From Eunapius fragilis (lineage: Eukaryota > Porifera > Demospongiae > Spongillida > Spongillidae): a stretch of 64,000 nt of DNA. The notes beneath the pieces are model-generated. The model saw only the letters and a list, made by a program, of their open reading frames with translations. It did not search any database and was not told the DNA's origin. The position numbers and the translations under genes were made by a program. The DNA is taken from positions 5,176,332 through 5,240,331 of the forward strand of contig OY811972.1 of NCBI GenBank assembly GCA_963681505.1, in the 5' to 3' direction. Positions 1-12,300 of this stretch are shown here, one piece after another. Numbering within the stretch: position 1 is the first letter of the stretch; the number at the start of each line of letters is the position of its first letter.

Positions 1-477
1 ACTCAAGTTAACCCTTTTGAGCAAGAGGTGTTTCTATATAACAAAAAAGAAGAATAGTAAAGCAGACAACTAATCTCAGAATAGTCCATGCCACCATTGC
101 CACAGCGATGAACGATGAATCTCATTGTAATGCGTTCAATTGGATTAACGGTATTCCTCCAATACTTCAATGGGCCATTCCTTCAATACACAAGTACTAG
201 AGGAATACCGTTAATCCTATTCCAATTAAAAGTACATAAATGCCAAATAAGGTCTATACTGCCGCAAAACCAAAACAGAGATCTGTGTGACCAAGCTAGT
301 CACTAACTCTAAACAAGCGTCGCACCCAGACCCAACATGCAACAGCGAAGGATATATTATATCATATGAGAGTTATGTGTATAACTCAACAGTGCATGTT
401 TTTAATTACTGCGACCATAAATAATACGCTCCCCTCGGTAAAAAGGCAGTAGCGGGTCTTGGGGGTTTGGGGGGTTA

Positions 478-513
<36 letters not shown>

Positions 514-1000
514 TTCCAACCCATCGATATTATTATCCATAGCAGATAATTAGGCAATCTGCATTGATAGTTGTGAATAAAACCCTCTCTTTGACTGCCA
601 CGCCCCCTTCGTACGTCCGCGCCTGATTAACGGACCGTTATATGGAACATGCGGAGTGAGTAATGTTGATCGGTACGCGTACGCACAGGCTGCAACACAG
701 CTGCTCTGATGGAGACATCGCAACCGTGATGAGACTGAATATGTATCAGCTACGGCCAACACTGTAAAATGCTTACGTCTAATTCACTTAAGTTAATCCC
801 TTTGAGCCAGAGGTGTTTCTATAACAATGTAGAACGTAAAAGAAGAATTGTAAAAGCAGACAACTAATCTCAGAATGAACAGGCTGTGTCCATGCCACGT
901 CTGTTGCAAAATCAAAACAGAGATCTATGTGACCAAGCTAGTCACTAAATCTAAACAAGCGTCGCACCCAGACACAACTTGCAGCTGCGTATGGAATACT
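1..1000. repeat. Tandemly duplicated 5' region of the ankyrin gene
   Basis: Two blocks alternate. Block A is at about 7-345 and again at about 785-990, sharing the phrase on a tail of 20+ bases around ACAAGCGTCGCACCCAGAC. Block B is at about 629-740 and again at about 1182-1312, sharing TCGGTACGCGTACGCACAGG. The order A-B-A-B shows a tandem duplication of several hundred bases. The upstream B copy (about 663-745) is a relic of the ankyrin first exon: it lacks about 11 bases after the shared CAGCTGCT, so the frame is lost. A run of C (about 479-513) lies in the first copy. Confidence 0.7.
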
Positions 1001-1212
1001 ATATTGATTCTTGCTTCCGTACTTATTCATTCATTTATTCTCCGTATTTATCTATTTCATATAACAGTTTCTGTGTAGGCTAGTGCATATGGGTCTGTGT
1101 ACGAGGCTACTACGACCATAAATAATGGTCGCAGTAATTAAAGCAAAGGTTTTGCATCCTTTTACGCGGACCTCGGTAAAATGGACCGTTATATGGATCA
1201 GGTCAGCAATCT

Positions 1213-1758
1213 ATGCAATATGTATGTAATGTTGATCGGTACGCGTACGCACAGGCTGCAACACAGCTGCTGTCTGCTGCAAGTGATGGAGACGTCGTCA
1301 CCGTTATGAGACTGCTGACTACACACGGTGTGTCGGTAAACGTAACGGATGAGGTGAGTCGTACCTTTTGAAGACGCGTGCTTTGCCTTTGGAGTGTGTT
1401 TGCTTAGAGTGGACACAGCTGGAGTCATAAATGGCGTGGCATGACAACGTTCTAACCTTCGACCATAGTAAATCAGGGCCGTCGCCGCTATAATAGAAGT
1501 GGTCCGGTTATTCTGAATTGAAACTAAATGCATGAAGTAACGCGGAATTACACTGAACAACTGCGCGCTACAACTCCGCAAGCTCATCCATCTGTTCTGG
1601 GGCGGAGCCCCAGCCGCTAAGGCATTTCGGCAGTAGATGTAAAACGTTACTACTGTAAAACATGCATGTGCGTGCTAATCAGGCAGGCTTGCGAACAGTT
1701 CTTTAACATTCATGGTACAATGATGTAAAAATATAGGTATGGGGCTAAGACACGGGAA

Positions 1759-1822
<64 letters not shown>

Positions 1823-4800
1823 CGGGTCGGCGCTTCAGGCCCGATACAAAAAGCGGGGGGGCTGTTTAGCAGAAGAGGGGGCGGTACCTTATTGGAAAGG
1901 GGGGGTGGGGTTGCACCCCCAAACTCCCCCTCCCCCCCGCTGGATCCGCCTCTGGGAACGGACAAAAAGCTTTGCAATTGTTTCACTATTTTTAACAATG
2001 GTCCCCATGACAACACAAACTTTTTATCACGTGTTCTGTAAATTCTGTTAGTTGGATACTTTTAGAACGGTATTACAGCATAGCAAGAGTGCATACCCCT
2101 TTGTTAGTCAGTTATAATCAATGGAATATTTTTATTAGCAAAAATGTTTCAATGCTGTGTATACAAGTCTGGAATAACATATGGTTTAGGATTTAGGACG
2201 ATACATGTGATATAAAAATTTCGAAACTGCCTACTTCTAACATTATGTAGTGCGTAGCAAATGTCGTAACTAAATTATAATAATAAAATTTGTAATAACA
2301 GCATACATTTTCTATGATTGGTACTTTTAGTGGAAAAATATTAGCTCAGATCAATCAAAGAATTTTATTTTTTGTGCTGACATGCCTTATGTTTATGCAA
2401 CAATTCTGTGCATGTGTTATGTCACTTGTTATTGCCTAAACAAGGAAGAGGCAACCCCCGCCCCCCCCCCCCCCCCCCCCCCCCCGCCGTTGATCAATGA
2501 AATTCTTGCAGTGTGTAGGGTCATTGGGGATGCACACACTGTTGTTAGTGAGTATGAGTTGGGTGTGTATGCTGATGGGAGGTCATATGCATGTAGTTAT
2601 GTGGGCAAGGAGTGTACGCTCATGTGGAGGGTAAGTAATGTTGTGAGTGTGACTGGGTTTTGTGGGTTATGTGTGTGACAGTGTGTATGTAGTAATGAAT
2701 ACTGTTCAGGACAACATTAACTCACCTATATACTTGATCACGTGGTGGCCATGTTGTTGGATGGTTTACTTCGTCCTAACTGATGCTTCCAAGGTGTGTA
2801 ATAGCCAGTATGCTTAATCCCAAGTATCATACAATGGAAGATGTAAAGAGCATACTAGAGGCATATATGTAAGTACAAATTTATACACCCCAAGAAGCCA
2901 CAAGACAGAAGCAAAAGGGTTTTCCATGTGCAGAATGGCATATTGTTATTTTAGTTGCATCAGTACTATGCATGCTTACATAAATGTATAACACACATGA
3001 CATACACCATAATATTATTGGTCCAACATAACGCGCTAACCCTGATGGGGGCTGGGAGGGGGGTGGGTCCCGTACTCCCTCCATGCAGGGAATCAATTTG
3101 CTCCCCCCCCCCAGCAGTTCAGGATCTGCAGTATACCTCCACAATCATGACCTCATCCTTTGATTAATCTGTTTGTACTGCCTGAAAGTAATGCGCAAAT
3201 AGCGGTATAGTTATAGGAGCGCGTATTTTATGGGGTCATCTGTGCTTGCTTATACACGAACAGTGAGGCTCAAATTATAAACTGCTGTACATAACTCACT
3301 GTTACTTCCCTCCTAGGATAATAGAACACCATTGTTTGAGGCATGTCGTGAAGGTCATCATGATGTAGTGCAGACATTGCTGGGAGCTGGTGCTGGAGTG
3401 AATATAGCAAATTGTGTAAGTGATGTCAGGTTTTGCTCTACTGGTCCCTTGAACCTTGTATACAGAGGTACCTCACGAACCCTCCTCTTCCCTCTGCCTT
3501 CATATACAGGGAGCATCCTCACGTTACTGTGAAGGTTGTGGGCATTAATTAATTGTACATGTAGCTCATTGTTGTATTATCTTTCCTCTCTCCCTCATCC
3601 CTTCTCTTCTGTCTAATGTTGTGTTATCTTTCCTCCCTCCCTCATCTCTTCTCTTCTGTCTAATGTTGTGTTATCTTTCCTCCCTCCATCATCCCTTCTC
3701 CTCTGTCTAATGTTGTATTATCTTTCCTCCCTCCCTCATCTCTTCTCTTCTGTCTAATGTTGTGTTATCTTTCCTCCCTCCATCATCCCTTCTCCTCTGT
3801 CTAATGTTGTGCTACCTTTCCTCCCTCCCTCATCCCTTCTCTTCTGTCTAATGTTGTGTTATCGGAGTTTTCAATTCTGTATTCATGCAAGTATGAAGTC
3901 ACATATATTGTTTATGGACATGTGTCTGTATTGGAGTAACATTTTAGATCATTCGAGAGGTGTCTGCACTTTGTGCATTCAAGCATGAACTCATATACTG
4001 TTATTCATTTTGGAGATGTCTTTTCATGACCTCCATTATCTTTCCTCCCTCCCTCATCCCTTCTCTTCACTTTCACCAAACATGCATACTGCTGTACACA
4101 TGCATGGAGATGGTTACATGACATGTATATTGTTCTATAGTCTCGTACCCAGACCCAAATGTACGTAAGTGTTATCCGCTTGCAGTATGACACTACGTAC
4201 AGTGGGTCTGGACGATAAGTCAAGCGAAGTTGTTCTGTGCTTCCAAAATTTGAAGTTGTTCTGTGCTTCCAAAATTTGAAGCACCAATCAGAATGCAGCT
4301 TCCGCGTGACGTCACAACGCCATTGTAATTATTCATTCTCATTGTAAATTGCACTCCGCCTTAACCATGACCTAGTACGAGCGACTCCGATACTGCTAAT
4401 CTTGACAGCGTAATTGTACACACGTGTGGAAAATTGGGTTATTGTGACTTTCGTCCAAGTCAACACACAGCCATAAAGTGCTTTCTACAAGGAAAGGATG
4501 TTTTCATTTGCTTCAGTTACCGACCGGCAGCGGAAAGTCGTTACAGAGAATGGAAAGGCCTAGCGTGAGCGTGCGGGTATACCAAAAAGTTCTGATCGAG
4601 CTATTATTGTGCCGGCAGCGATTCGCGAATGTGGTGACATAGGCAATTATTACATTACATTTTAAAAGCACGGAACAACTTCGCTTGACTTATCGTCCAT
4701 ACCCACTGTACGTAGTGTTATACTGCAAGCGATAACACTTACGTACATTTGGGTCTGAGTACGAGACTATTTGTTCTATTTCTTCACTCCTTACCAGGAC

Positions 4801-7175
4801 AATACAACTCCATTGTATGTGGCAAGTCATAGTGGTTATCATGATGTAGTGCAGACCTTGGTGGGAGCAGGTGCTGATGTAAATATAGCAAGATCAGTAA
4901 GTGATATCGTGTTTTGTTCTTATACAAGTACATGTACACATTGACTTCTTATTGTAAGGTACATGCTTTATTAATAAATGTGTTGTATACAGGTCACATT
5001 TCTGTACACGTGTACATATCTTATGTGCTTGGATATTACTACATGTTTCCAATATCCAATGTCATCATCCTAAACCACTACACCAGTACAGTACTTAGAC
5101 CATAGCAAAGCATAGGTACCAACCAATGTATTAAACAGGAAGAGGCATTCTAAGTGCTCAGGTCACAATCACCCCACTCCTAGTTTTGTACTACAATTTC
5201 GACATTCTGAATTAGCCAATCACATTGGGGATATAATAACTGAATTTTTAATTCATCCAGCTATAAACACCTGATGGGTTCCATGGCAACCAACTCCTCC
5301 CCCCACCCACCTCTTCATGTGTAGTCATTGGTTAGGAGGACTTATCAACCATGGCTATGTCATGATGGGGTAGGGTAAGGCTTGGGAGGAGGATCACCCC
5401 CCCCCCCCCCCCCCCACCCTGTTGCTTTGACCCTGCACCTTTTAATGCCATTTAAAGTTATTATAGATAATTCAAAACTTTGTCTATTAACCAATCGAAT
5501 ATGTGTTTTACTTTTTTTACATCCAATCATGAGCTAATGCCAGTGTGTCTTATTTTATGAACCTTAGTACATATATGTGTATGATACATATATGTATGTA
5601 CATTCATGTACGTGTACACATACTTGCATGCATGAAGTCACATGTACTGTTTATGGGCAGGCGTCTGCACTGATTAGATAAATTAATACCATTATGTCAT
5701 TTTTAGGTGTAAATGCAAGTGTAAGTACATGTGCATATACGGTTATTCATTTTGGAGATGTCTTTTCATGACCTCCATTATCTTTCCTCCCTCCCTCATC
5801 CCTTCTCTTCACTTTCACCCAACATGCATACTGCTGTACACATGCATGGAGATGGTTACATGACATGTATGTATGGCTTGTTCTATTCCTTCACTCCTTA
5901 CCAGAACAATGTAACTCCATTGTATGTGGCAAGTCAGAATGGTCATCATGATGTAGTGCAGACCTTGGTGGGAGCAGGTGCTGATGTAAATATAGCAAGA
6001 TCAGTTGTAAGTGATATGGTGTTATGTTCTTGTACAAGTACATGTACACATTGCAAGGTACATGCTTTATTAACAAATGTATTCATTCTATACAGGTCAC
6101 ATTTCTGTACACATGCACATATCTTATGTGCTTGGATATTATAACATGTTTCCAATACCCAATGTCATCATCCTAAACCACTACGCCAGTACAGTACTTA
6201 ACCAACTTAGACCATAGCAAAGCATATGTACCAACCAATGTATTACATAGGAAGAGGCATTTTAAGTGCTCAGGTCACAATCACCCCACTCCTGCCCTGT
6301 GATAGTTTTGTATTACAATTTCAACATTCTGAATGAACCAATCATATTGGGGATATTCTATTTATTAACAGAAATTTTCATCAACAACACATCAGCAACA
6401 CGGTTTTGTCCCTTTAATCTTTTTGGAGATGTACCTCTTCATGTGTAGTCTTGGGAGGACTTTATCATCCATGACTATGCCATGATGGGGTAAGGCCTGG
6501 GGACGAGGTGAGGTTGCAGTGCATGTACTGTAAATCCGAGCACCAGTAGATATATGTACATGAATGAAGACACATCTGTGGTTTTTCCTCTTTAATTATT
6601 TTTTAAAATTCATTTTGGAGATGTCTTTGGGGGTGATATTGGATTGTGTCAGTATGCAATATAATTGGTCATCAAGAAGTTGAAGAGTGGGGGTGGGGGA
6701 GGCTCCATTTGTGTTGTGTGTTCTTATGTACATTTACATCCAAGTACCAGTAGGTACATGTGTACATGTATGATGCCATATCAAGACAATAGCTCCTGGT
6801 TCCTAGGACCCCTCCCTATCCTGTAGTAATGGCTGTACCAGCACTCACACTATGGACCCCTCCCTCCCCCTCGATGATGCCTGTACTGCTCACACTATGG
6901 ACCCCTCCCTTCCCCAGTAGTGATGGCTGTATCAGTCACCCTATGGACCCCTCCCTCCCCCATGGTGATGGCTGTACCACTCAACCCATGGAACCATCCC
7001 TTCCCCTTGATACACATGCATATAATTTGTCCACCTCACCCAATCTCTCCCTGTTATGATCACATTTATATTACAGAATGGTTGGAGTCCATTGATGGTA
7101 GCAAGTGAGAAGGGACAAGTTGAAGTGGTGAGATCACTCATTGAAGCAGGAGCTAATATCAATCACTCTAACAAG
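1213..7175 (+). CDS. Ankyrin-repeat protein, multi-exon, likely partial
   Basis: Five exons read as one gene. Exon 1 is 1213-1353 (ATG at 1213; 47 codons; donor GTGAGT). It is followed by single-repeat exons at 3317-3415, 4798-4896, 5905-6003 and 7077-7175, each 99 bases or 33 codons, in phase 0, with AG acceptors and GT donors. Each encodes the ankyrin pattern: NxTPLYVAS near the start, then HHDVVQTL or QVEVVRSL, then GAGADVNIA or EAGANINHS. Ankyrin repeats are protein-binding helical hairpins; the partner cannot be told. No signal peptide or membrane segment is visible. Exons 3 and 4 are near-identical and lie in a duplicated block. The donor of exon 4 is ambiguous: GTTGTAAGT allows 33 or 34 codons. 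No convincing final exon or stop was found downstream, so the 3' end may be missing or inactivated. The 1.9-kb first intron could hide further exons. Confidence 0.75.
1757..1957 (+). mobile_element. Truncated G-rich minisatellite MITE, copy 1
   Basis: A run of about 65 G is followed by a block containing GCTTCAGGCCCGATACAAAA, then CTGTTTAGCAGAAGAGG, then a right end CTGGATCCGCCTCTG. The same parts in the same order occur at 13334-13735 (reversed) and 47714-48215. This copy lacks the left terminal AGGGGCGGAT. It lies in intron 1 of the ankyrin gene. Apparent Pro-only and Gly-only reading frames here are artefacts of the run. Confidence 0.6.
2459..2486. repeat. Poly-C tract
   Basis: A near-pure run of C interrupted by single G at its edges, in ankyrin intron 1. 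Similar tracts occur at 479-513, 5400-5415 and 18001-18015. The surrounding intron (2040-3316) shows no feature that I can name. Confidence 0.8.
3570..3862. repeat. 47-bp minisatellite in ankyrin intron
   Basis: Six consecutive 47-base units start at 3570, 3617, 3664, 3711, 3758 and 3805, with a partial seventh. Each begins TGTTGTGTTATCTTTCCTCC and ends TTCTGTCTAA. The units differ by a few C/T changes. Two variants alternate (CCTCATC versus CATCATC), suggesting growth by a two-unit step. Confidence 0.9.
4138..4770. mobile_element. 633-bp MITE with TAGTCTCGTACC termini (copy 1)
   Basis: It begins TAGTCTCGTACCCAGACCCA and ends in its near-inverse TGGGTCTGAGTACGAGACTA plus one base. The inverted ends extend about 90 bases and include GATAAGTCAAGCGAAGTTGT near the left and its inverse near the right. 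The 8-bp target duplication TTGTTCTA lies at 4130-4137 and 4771-4778. The empty site is seen in the duplicated intron near 5877. An 8-bp duplication fits hAT or P-type transposition; the ends are not a hAT consensus that I know. No coding capacity. A 25-base internal tandem duplication (TTGTTCTGTGCTTCCAAAAT) is present. Confidence 0.85.
5400..5415. repeat. Poly-C tract in ankyrin intron
   Basis: A run of C ending CACCCTGTTGC. The rest of the intron (4897-5739) shows no recognised feature. Confidence 0.7.
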
Positions 7176-9039
7176 GTTGGCATACATGCACCCTATCATT
7201 GTATTCTATTAGATGCACACCCAAGGCAGTAGCCATAATTTCGAAACAGGTGGGTTGGATATATGTGAATTTACTTTAAAAGACCTAGTACCCAATGGAC
7301 ACAATTGCAGATGGACCACATTACTGCTACAGACATGTACCAGTAATATAAACCATCCCAAGAGAGACGTTATTCTAAAAGCAGACAAATTGTACTAAAA
7401 ACAGTCAGTCGTACATGTAAGTATGAACACACATGTAAATAGTGTGTCACTGGTGACCTTCTTTCCACGGTTAGGGTGGGTGGGAGGGTGGGGGTCATTT
7501 GATCCATTGACACATACCCTCCCCCTGTTGCTACAGCTCTGCACCTTTCACGGATGTTTCGGAGTGGATATTTACGGATATTTTGATGTCCAATTGCACA
7601 TTTACGTAAAAATGATTTTGCTAGCTCATTAACGCACTAACATTTTCAAGGCCGGTTTCTGCTACGACCCAGTATCACTACGCTTCTCTATTGATAATTT
7701 AATGCATAGTAATGGTCTAAGCACAAACCCAAATCAACTGCTCACATGTTTATTGCATTTCAAGTTATGACATTGGTGGTGTAAAAACCACCAATTGTTT
7801 TCTTTATTTTTTTTTCATACCATTTAATTATGCAAGACATTAGTCTCGTACCCAGACCGTCTATGACGTAAGCAATTATCGCTGTAAACAGTGTAATCAC
7901 TACATGTACGTCCATACGTATGGACGTAGTGATTATACTGTTTACGGCGATAATCGGGTACGAGACTAACAAGACATAGGAGGCTGATAGTCGATTGTTT
8001 ATCAAAGTATTATATTATATAAAAGCGAGTCCTCCAGCCGATTCTGAAGCTATTGGTGAAATTTTCATCGCTTAGAAATGTTCCTGTCCTGAGTTATGCG
8101 TTGCCAAGAAGGAGGAGAAGAAGAAGACGACCCGCCCCTTGTTCCGAGACTGGGTACGAGGACGGGCAGTACACTCTTGTTCTCAACAACCACGCGGTTC
8201 AGCGACATGAAACAAAAACGAAACTACTCATTTTTGACTTCTAGATCGATTGCTAAAACATGCTACACGATCCGATCGTCGGGAGTGTTGTTACAGACGG
8301 GTCGCGTTTTTTTAATGACATTCATAGTCGGGGTCAAATCCTATATGGAAGTTTCTAACGAAACTTCCGATTAATAGACTATACAACAACACGTTCAATT
8401 AATTTTAATAAAAAGGTGATAAATAAATACAACATAAAAGGAACACATAAAGAAAAGTAGATGTCTTTACACGCTATAACGATCGAGCAGGTTGTTTCTC
8501 TGGTTTAGACACTAGAAAATCAAGAAAACTAATAAAGGACAGGTTCAGTACGAGACATCTCTCACCTTAAATCTTGGGTTCATGCAGCCGTCACGCTCGC
8601 GAAGCAGAGGAGACCATTCTGTAACAATAACAATGTCAGCCGTACTAATCGTGAAGCTTACCTCGAAAGCTTGGTAGGGCATGTCCTTTTAGTCTTATGA
8701 ACTCAGAAAAATAAGATGGGGCGGGGCGTATTAGTAACTTACACGTTTCCTTACGCGAAGGCCCATATAGTGCGGTAGCGTACGCTGCAGTAGTCGGGTA
8801 GCACGGTAGTAAAAATTTTCTTTGCGTATATTATATTTCGCAGTCTACAGAGAAGTGGAGTTATACAGGCATTCTGAACTGCTGCACTAGTATACTCGCC
8901 ACGAAAAAATCGAAAGCGCTCAACTTTTTTTAACTCGAACGAGGCATCGCTAAACGCGGTAAGAAAACAACTGGGTATAAACCAAGCCAAAAAAATACAA
9001 TGCAAACATACCTTTCACAAACAGCGCCATTAAAAGGGT
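7176..9039. other. Region without a recognised gene
   Basis: Apart from the hairpin MITE at 7841-7969 I see no gene. About 8040-8370 holds a GA-rich patch (GGAGGAGAAGAAGAAGACGA) followed by GC-richer unique sequence with short open frames that match nothing I recognise. 8560-9000 also has short open frames on the minus strand without recognisable motifs. Confidence 0.5.
7841..7969. mobile_element. 129-bp hairpin MITE with TAGTCTCGTACC termini (copy 2)
   Basis: It starts TAGTCTCGTACCCAGACCGT and ends GATAATCGGGTACGAGACTA plus A. The 8-bp target duplication CAAGACAT lies at 7833-7840 and 7970-7977. The whole element folds back on itself, with its centre at CGTCCATACGTATGGACG. It shares its first 19 bases with the 633-bp copy at 4138 but has a different interior. 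Confidence 0.9.
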
Positions 9040-9337
9040 CACGAACGTACACGACCAAAAGTTCAAAACCGTTCCAAACCTGTTACCTGATTTGAGTCAG
9101 ACTGTTATCAAATACTAAAAAGGTTGGGAAGAATATCCGTTTCAGATCTGGTGGAGTAATTTCCGATTCTTACCTGTACTACCACGATAATGCAAAACTG
9201 GTAACAGCTTGAATCGTGGGTGGTACCAGCGCCAAGTCAAATATAGTTCCGGTGATACACGGAGGGGGGGTGCGTGGTTTTGTCTCGTGATCGCTAATGT
9301 TAAATAAACAAATGAATGATTCCAATACATTCCATAA

Positions 9338-12300
9338 TCACACGCAATACACATTTAAACAACAATGCATATTCGTCCAGTCATGGGTATACACCAAAGC
9401 CTTCTCTCCTGATGCTTCTCTCTCTATCCTCCTAGAGCTGGACCCCCAATCAAAAGTACAACTGTCACTGCATTCATGGACTATAGAAACGGCTTGCTTG
9501 ATCTGGCTGCAGTCTGCTGAGAATATTCTTTTCGTTATGGCAAGTAGTGGGCACTCATACTCGTTCAGCACTGGTTCACTATTCACAACAAATTCATCAC
9601 TTCCTTGAAGTACGCAGAATGATTCACCCGTTTCCAACTGACAGGAAGTCAAAAACAGGGCATACTTTGTCTACAAAAGATAAACTACAAGAAGTTACTG
9701 AGATGACAACACATACTATTTTACCTCTGAACAGAGCAGTTCAACAAAGTCTCCAGCATGAACCAATCCACCGTCTGCTGCAATAACCCCTTTGAACACT
9801 GCAACAAGGCTGTCCTCCATACAGTGGAAAAGTTCTATTCTAGTTGAGCTATCATGACGATGCAGATCCTCAATGGTAGCACAGGAAAGGCCAATAGTAT
9901 TGAGAACAACATGTTGCAATACGTGTAGGGATTTTGAAAGGCGCTATAGCGTAGAATGTGCACATCATAAACAATAACTAGTTTAACTGCAACTCACTTT
10001 CCTCAGTGCTCCAGGCTGATATATGCTCCTGTCGCCATTGAGTTCTCTCATCGTAACATTGTTGAAGAAATGTTGCACCATAGGAGATGAATACAATGTC
10101 TTTAAGCCACCACCACACCTAAATCAACATCAATGATAAGTGTTCATTAAACCGAGTAACACTTACTGGATGTTATCATCTCCATCACAAGCACATGTAT
10201 AACGTAGATGCTGCTGCACAGCAAAATGATTGCAAATATCCCGAGAGGGAGCAAGGCGATTACTAAAAATATTCTGTGCTCTAACAGTAGCATTGAAGGA
10301 TTCACACCTACAGAATGAGAAACAAATTAATAACTACTTAGTAAAAGAAACGTACACACCTCTCTGCGGAAAATGCCGAACAAGGTCCCAAGTTAACCAT
10401 ACAATCCACTAGATGGAGTATTAGGTGGACCTTCGGTTTATTCAGTAACTCAGGCATTGTGTTCTTGACATTGATGACAAAGTTTTCACAAATAGATTTC
10501 CACTCATGATAGAGATGTGGAGAGAAATAGTTGCAATATGCTATTCGAAACACCTATAATAAAAAACATAATAAATCAATCATCATGGAGTTAAAATTTG
10601 TGCTTACCTTTGAAAAACTCAATAACACCTTTCTATCATCACTGCACAAGTAAGGACTTAAGATAAAAACAGACATTTGAGACCATCCTTTAAAGTCCCG
10701 TCCCACAAAGGAATTATAGTAACGACACACATTGCCAAACATTTTTGAATGTAAACCAGACTGGGGAAATGCGTTTACACGAGCAAGAACCTCTTCTTTC
10801 ATTCTGTTGGTCAATCGTGGCATAAACTGTTTCAACATGTACTTGGCAAGCCCAAGCAGAATCGTATGAAGCACTTCCAATGGTGTACCCCTATAGAATG
10901 ACAACAATAACAGTACCAAACATTGTTATTCCTATTCCTACTTGTATGGATCAAAACAATACTTGAAATGAGATGAAAAAACTGAGATCAAGACATCGGC
11001 GGCTATGTCACTGTGCATGACATGCATGAATAGAATGAATAACAAAGAATAATCTATCAAAAGCTTACTAACATGTAAGGGTTAAATCCAATACTCAGCA
11101 TAGGATTGTCCACTGCTTTCAAGCCATATAATGTCTGCATCTCATAAGTTTTTTCAACTGTTCATTGTGAACGAATAGATGCCATCTGGGTGAGGCACTT
11201 TTCCAGTGTTCTTTCATCACCAACAATATCAGGATTACTATGCTTGTCGACCTATAGGAACCCAAGTCACAATCTATCCAATGTAGTTTTGTTTACTTAC
11301 CTCACATACACGACAATACCTATTTGCAGAACTTCCCAAATGGTTTACAAGTTCAGAGGCGCGTGGATTGTCACAAATTACTATCATAAGTGGTGCCACC
11401 ACAAGGACCCTTTCAGAGCTTTTAGCATCATACATTTCCACACCTTCAGATTCTAGCATCTGTAGCTCGGCACAGATAGGTCCTGCCATATCCAAAGGTG
11501 TAACAGAATCAGAGCAGCAAATGAAGTGTATGTTGGTGGGCTTCCCGTTCTCATGTCTAGGTAGGCCGGCCAAAAGGAGATACCAGTTTTCAAATTTATG
11601 CCACTTCTTGCTTTTATTGCCACTAGTATCGTCTGAGAAAAGTATAAGAGGCACCATGACAACCTTGCGACCAGCTGCTTTTGTTTTCATGTGATGTGGC
11701 CTCAGATACACTGAAGTCTCCTGTAAAGGTTACAACATGCACTGAAACAGCAGGTCACACAGAATACACAGCTTACCTCAGAATCAAACCTTTGGAACCT
11801 ATTCTCAGCACTATTCCATCTCACAATACCAAGTGGAGGTGGGGATAATCCATGTAAGGATGACAGGGGCACAGTAATAGTGCCATAAATGATCAACACA
11901 TCATCATACAGTGTAACATTAGCACCATCAACCATGGAATTAAACTGAGCAGCATCAAGCAGGAGATCAATGCTTACAGATACGCCAGAACAGCCAGCCT
12001 GAGAGAATGTAATTAATCAGCATTGATAATCAATGGTTCTGTATGTACCTCTAAAAAGAACTCGACCACTAGACCTTTCGCAGAATTTCCCAGATTGGGA
12101 TGATGCAATAAAACACAATCTCGGACAAATACAGAGGTTCCATCAACAAGATTAACCATGGGAGCCCTGAAACGTGGATCTGTGCGCCAAAGCATACCAT
12201 GGTATAGCTCCCTGAAATGCATGTGTATAAAAATAATGCAATTATATTTGGAGTACACATACATGTAACAACCATCAGTGTGTACTGGAAGTCGGCTCAA

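Larger units (their letters stand above)
4005..6190. repeat. Duplicated block carrying an ankyrin exon
   Basis: The intron and exon sequence at about 4005-5110 recurs at about 5740-6190. The shared part runs from TCATTTTGGAGATGTCTTTT through the pyrimidine tract, acceptor, 99-base ankyrin exon and donor into the following intron. The first copy was later split by the 633-bp MITE at 4138-4770, since the second copy lacks it. This is direct evidence of exon-by-exon growth of the ankyrin array. Confidence 0.8.

Noticed and set aside
1675-2041. Long Pro-rich and Gly-rich open frames on both strands
   Set aside because: They come from the G/C run and the G-rich MITE; no codon structure beyond the repeat.
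2505-2631. AG...GTAAGT bounded open stretch (VCRVIGDAHTVV..CTLMWR) in ankyrin intron 1
   Set aside because: No ankyrin pattern and the sequence is GT-biased; not enough to call an exon.
2815-2868. Short ankyrin-like stretch MEDVKSILEAYM
   Set aside because: Too short, stops at once and lacks a good acceptor; a relic repeat is possible but unsupported.
9297-9310. AATAAA at the 3' end of the transposase
   Set aside because: It is on the plus strand, opposite to the gene, so it is not its polyadenylation signal.
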